This document shows positions 43,013 through 45,873 of a stretch of 45,873 bases of DNA, piece after piece. Position 1 is the first letter of the stretch; each line of letters begins with the position of its first letter. Source of the stretch: CAZKUB01 sp964592335 (GTDB lineage: Archaea > Thermoplasmatota > E2 > DHVEG-1); assembly GCA_964592335.1 (NCBI GenBank), contig CAZQEU010000003.1, positions 1 to 45,873 on the forward strand. The letters run 5' to 3'. The notes under the pieces are model-generated. The model was not told the origin of the DNA and ran no database searches. It saw only the letters and a list, made by a program, of their open reading frames with translations. The position numbers and the translations under genes are program-made.

Positions 43013-43972
43013 TTGGATTTATTTATCACAACATTTGAATCAGTCGCAGTGCTTTTAGGAATCGGCTTATTAGGTTTTTATATAATCAAGAAAGGAATAA
43101 TACCTGGCAACATTCTAAGCATCCTTTCCCCATTGGCTCTTGAAATAGCTTTACCAAGCCTTATTTTTGTAAGAATAATCACTACTTTTTCTCCAGAGAA
43201 ATATCCTGACTGGTGGCAACTACCAATGTGGTGGTTATTTTTTACAGCCATCTCTGCAGTATTAACTCTTTTATTCTCTTTTGTTTCAAAAAAAGATATA
43301 AGAAGAGAGTTTACAATAACACTTTTCTTTCAAAATGCAATATTTTTTCCATTAGCAATATTATCTGGTCTTTTTCCTAATAATCCTGAATATTTAGTGT
43401 ATCTCTTTTTCTTTACAGTTATGTACCCTCCACTTTTCTTTAGTACATATCCCTTCTTTTTTAAGAAAAAAACAAAAACAAAAACAAAGATAAACATTAG
43501 AAAAATTATACACCCTGTTCTAATAGTTACTATAATTGCAATAATATTGTCTCTACTTGGTTTAAACAATTACGTACCAGATTTTTTTATAAGAATATTT
43601 ACTCTTCTAGGAGCAATGACTATTCCTTTGATTATGATAATTCTTGGAGGAAATATATATAATGATTTTGAAAAACAAGGAAAAATCAAAATATTTGAAA
43701 TAGCTAAATTTGTAACAATTAAAAACTTTGTTTTTCCACTAATATTTTTGTTTATAATAATTAATCTAAGAGATTTTATCTCTTTTAACATTGCATTTAT
43801 TTTAATGATTCAAAGTGCAGTGCCACCTATTACATCAGTTCCAATTGTAACAGAGAGAGTAGGGGGAAACAGATCAATTGTAAATCAGTTTATAGTATCA
43901 AGTTTTATTACAAGTCTTGTCTCGATACCGATTATGATATATTTATTTGGAAATTTTTTTACAATACCTTAA
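43013..43972 (+). CDS. AEC-family (auxin efflux carrier-like) membrane transporter
   Basis: 319 residues with about ten hydrophobic helices in two halves of five. Family features: GLLGFYIIKKGIIPGNILSILSPLALEIALPSLIFVRI in the first half and LLGAMTIPLIMIILGGNIYND plus SAVPPITSVPIVTERVGGN in the second. Bacterial and archaeal members carry organic acids or amino acids; substrate unknown here. Start: TTG at 43013, six bases after TTTGGAGG; no ATG is better placed. Confidence 0.9.
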   Translation: MDLFITTFESVAVLLGIGLLGFYIIKKGIIPGNILSILSPLALEIALPSLIFVRIITTFSPEKYPDWWQLPMWWLFFTAISAVLTLLFSFVSKKDIRREFTITLFFQNAIFFPLAILSGLFPNNPEYLVYLFFFTVMYPPLFFSTYPFFFKKKTKTKTKINIRKIIHPVLIVTIIAIILSLLGLNNYVPDFFIRIFTLLGAMTIPLIMIILGGNIYNDFEKQGKIKIFEIAKFVTIKNFVFPLIFLFIIINLRDFISFNIAFILMIQSAVPPITSVPIVTERVGGNRSIVNQFIVSSFITSLVSIPIMIYLFGNFFTIP

Positions 43973-44043
43973 AAAAATAGTTATTCAAAATACTCTTATA
44001 CATTCATATTAATCACTATATTAAAAAATGGAAAAAGAAAAAT

Positions 44044-44463
44044 ATGGAATTTGAAAATATAGAAATAAAGTTTGTTAGAAAATGGTCTACAGATGAGATA
44101 GTAAGACTATATGAGGCAGGTGGATGGTGGAAAGATTGCTATGATAAATCAAAAATCCCTTCTCTTATAAAGGGAAGTTTTGCATTTGTTGTAGCAGTTG
44201 ATAAAAAAACAAATGAAACTATTGGAATGGCACGTGTTTTATCAGACAGAGTATCTGATGCATACATACAAGATGTGATAGTATTACCCGAGTATAGAAA
44301 AAGAGGAATAGGAAAAAAATTAATGTTATCACTTATAGATTTTTGTAAAAAAAGAGAAGTCAGCTGGATTGCACTTATATCAGAGCCAAATCAAGAAGAT
44401 TTTTATAAAAAACTCGGCTTTAAAGATATGAAAGGTTATACTCCATTGAAATTAAAGGATTAA
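44044..44463 (+). CDS. GNAT-family N-acetyltransferase
   Basis: 139 residues with the acetyl-CoA loop YIQDVIVLPEYRKRGIGKKLM (R/Q-x-x-G-x-G/A motif as RKRGIGKK) and C-terminal ALISEPNQEDFYKKLGFKD. Substrate unknown; the ARVLSD and YKKLGF stretches place it among small-molecule GNATs. It overlaps nothing; the next gene starts 5 bases after its stop, so the two form an operon. Confidence 0.92.
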   Translation: MEFENIEIKFVRKWSTDEIVRLYEAGGWWKDCYDKSKIPSLIKGSFAFVVAVDKKTNETIGMARVLSDRVSDAYIQDVIVLPEYRKRGIGKKLMLSLIDFCKKREVSWIALISEPNQEDFYKKLGFKDMKGYTPLKLKD

Positions 44464-44468
44464 TTACA

Positions 44469-45371
44469 ATGCTTTCAATAGATGATTTTAAGTTAATAAC
44501 TCTTGAGGATAAACCAGTTTTTGATAAATTCTATAAAAAATATCCTCCTGTGCATAGTGACTATTTATTTACAACACTTGTTAGCTGGATGCAATATGCT
44601 GATTACCATTTTACCGTTTATAAAAATAATCTTATTATATATTCAGATATTGATGGTCAGATTAGATATAGACCACCTATTGGTAAATACAAAAAGGAGG
44701 TTTTTGATGAAGTCCTCAAACTTGCAAAAAAACAAGATTCAGATTATCCTTTTGGAATGATCACAGAAAATACAAAAAAATGGATGGAAAAAACCTATAA
44801 TTCTTTTAGATTTGTTGAACATAGAGGTTTTTTTGATTATGTATACAAAGCAAATGATCTCGCAGAGCTTTCAGGATCTGATTATAGTAAAATACGAAAT
44901 CGGCTTAATAAATTTAAAAGAAAATATAACTATGAAATAGAAAAAATAAATGATTCTAATACAGAAGAGGTTAAAAGTTTTCTAAAACGCTGGTGTCTCT
45001 GGAAGGATTGTAAATCAGATTATCTTTTAGATTCAGAGAGAAAAGCAATAATTTTTTCTATGGATAATTTCTCCAAGCTTAATCTTTCAGGTGTTTTAAT
45101 TAGAATATCTGGAAAAGTAGAGGCGATATCTGTTTTTGAAAAAATAAATGAGGATACAGCTGTGATTCACTATGAAAAAGCATCACCTGATTACGTTGGT
45201 ATATACAAAGCAATAAATCAGGAGGCTGCTAGTGTTCTTCAAAAAAAGTTTGTTTATATAAACCGAGAATCAGACATGGATATCCCTGGTCTTAGAAGAG
45301 CAAAAAAATCTTACAGACCAGATCATATGATAACGGTTTATCATCTTGATAAAGAAAGTATTAGTGTATAA
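44469..45371 (+). CDS. DUF2156 protein (phosphatidylglycerol lysyltransferase C-terminal-like)
   Basis: 300-residue soluble double-GNAT-like protein: KPVFDKFYKKYPPVHSDYLFTTLVSW, IRYRPPIGKY, a RGFFDYVYKANDLAELSG segment, LRRFKRKY-like Lys/Arg stretch and the diagnostic end YINRESDMDIPGLRRAKKSYRPDHM. In bacterial MprF the corresponding domain moves lysine from lysyl-tRNA onto lipid; here there is no membrane flippase part. Acceptor unknown. Starts 5 bases after the GNAT gene. Confidence 0.9.
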   Translation: MLSIDDFKLITLEDKPVFDKFYKKYPPVHSDYLFTTLVSWMQYADYHFTVYKNNLIIYSDIDGQIRYRPPIGKYKKEVFDEVLKLAKKQDSDYPFGMITENTKKWMEKTYNSFRFVEHRGFFDYVYKANDLAELSGSDYSKIRNRLNKFKRKYNYEIEKINDSNTEEVKSFLKRWCLWKDCKSDYLLDSERKAIIFSMDNFSKLNLSGVLIRISGKVEAISVFEKINEDTAVIHYEKASPDYVGIYKAINQEAASVLQKKFVYINRESDMDIPGLRRAKKSYRPDHMITVYHLDKESISV

Positions 45372-45382
45372 TCTTAATTTTT

Positions 45383-45715
45383 TTACTCGTCGCATCCCGG
45401 ACAGAATAATTTAAATTCTTCAGTAGAGCGCAGTAGTTTACATATCCTACATGTTTCGTTGATTATACTACCATTTCCATTATTAATTATTGTTTTTGCA
45501 GAGATTTTTATTTCACCTAAAACGTTTTCGTCTTCTATATCAAAACTTCCTCTCTTTTTAGATAGATACTGGCATACTGCAGCAGGTGTAATCTCAAGTT
45601 GATTGGCTGTTTCTTTCTGTGTGAGACCATAATCATTGATCATACTTTCTGCGATTTGTTTTCGTATTACAGGTAATCCATACCACATCATGTATTCACA
45701 GGTAGTACGTCTCAT
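45383..45715 (-). CDS. HTH transcriptional regulator of archaeal COG2522 type
   Basis: 110 residues: an N-terminal WYGLPVIRKQIAESMINDYG segment, then a helix-turn-helix (LTQKETANQLEITPAAVCQYLSKKRG) and a C-terminal CRIC...CPGC tetrad that may bind zinc or an Fe-S cluster. This layout is known in archaeal XRE-like predicted regulators. Target unknown. Start: ATG at 45715, with an AT-rich TATA-like stretch (complement of 45730-45745) about 20-30 bases upstream and no ribosome site, so probably leaderless. Convergent with the DUF2156 gene. Confidence 0.88.
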   Translation of the reverse strand: MRRTTCEYMMWYGLPVIRKQIAESMINDYGLTQKETANQLEITPAAVCQYLSKKRGSFDIEDENVLGEIKISAKTIINNGNGSIINETCRICKLLRSTEEFKLFCPGCDE

Positions 45716-45854
45716 GACTTTGAATGATATTTTTAATACTTATAATTAACGTATGTTTATTTTTTTTCTAACTGTTGTAGTCTATTTTGTTAAAAGTGTT
45801 ATGTAAAAAATTATATTTCAGTACTTCCGAATGCAAAAAAACGCCAAAGAAATT

Positions 45855-45863
45855 ATTTAAGTA
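45855..45863 (+). promoter_or_regulatory. Possible TATA box pointing out of the window
   Basis: ATTTAAGTA near the right edge suits a promoter for a plus-strand gene beyond the window. The rest of the 158-base region 45716-45873 shows no gene. Confidence 0.25.
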
Positions 45864-45873
45864 TATCTTATCA

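Overview
The window is an AT-rich piece of an archaeal genome. Evidence for archaea: an ABCE1/RLI ribosome-recycling ATPase, an archaeal-type glycyl-tRNA synthetase with a Cys4 zinc insert, an aRF1-fold Vms1-like protein, TATA-type promoter elements (e.g. 8782, 9910, 17569, 21467) and several probably leaderless genes. The dense set of anaerobe-type oxygen-defence enzymes points to a strict anaerobe. Many very large secreted beta-rich/PKD proteins and the lysine-catabolism genes suggest a heterotroph using proteins or amino acids. A euryarchaeal/Thermoplasmatota-like host is a guess; no marker here fixes the lineage.

Layout. 1-3.7 kb: end of an amino-acid permease fused to a PTS EIIA-like domain, a membrane protein with a duplicated cytoplasmic module, a possible frameshifted small gene, and ABCE1. 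3.8-7.3 kb: two exported or membrane-anchored low-homology proteins (a Ser/Glu-rich protein with a perfect 64-bp internal repeat; a DUF6438-like/TM/beta-domain protein). 7.4-8.7 kb: two tiny unknown genes and a Cas4-family nuclease gene interrupted by one in-frame TGA. 8.8-9.9 kb: a Vms1/aRF1-like factor. 9.95-12.6 kb: the two halves of the saccharopine pathway of lysine breakdown as separate genes (lysine-ketoglutarate reductase and saccharopine dehydrogenase); lysine 6-aminotransferase follows at 19.97 kb. Between and after them (12.75-19.8 and 21.6-26.9 kb) lie four large secreted proteins, two sharing a similar C-terminal tail. 27-30.6 kb (minus strand): glycyl-tRNA synthetase, a four-CBS protein and an amidohydrolase. 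30.7-32.6 kb: acyl-CoA synthetase plus a ferredoxin with an altered first cluster.

32.6-41.4 kb is the main functional island. A PerR/Fur-family regulator sits directly behind a perfect 7-1-7 palindrome resembling a Per box. It is followed, on one strand with short gaps or 4-nt overlaps, by a flavoredoxin-rubredoxin fusion, flavodiiron protein, Prx6-type peroxiredoxin, reverse rubrerythrin, stand-alone PAS protein, ferritin-like protein, rubrerythrin, desulfoferrodoxin, a TfoX-like protein, SufC, SufB, a nitroreductase, a glutaredoxin-like protein and the catalytic subunit of ferredoxin:thioredoxin reductase. Together these would reduce O2, superoxide and peroxide, rebuild Fe-S clusters and supply thiol reductant. 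A small minus-strand cluster (hemerythrin, zinc-ribbon peptide, YiiX-like hydrolase) flanks it. The right end holds an AEC transporter, a GNAT acetyltransferase, a DUF2156 protein and an archaeal HTH regulator.

No rRNA, tRNA, CRISPR array or insertion sequence was recognised. No gene-free stretch exceeds 300 bases.
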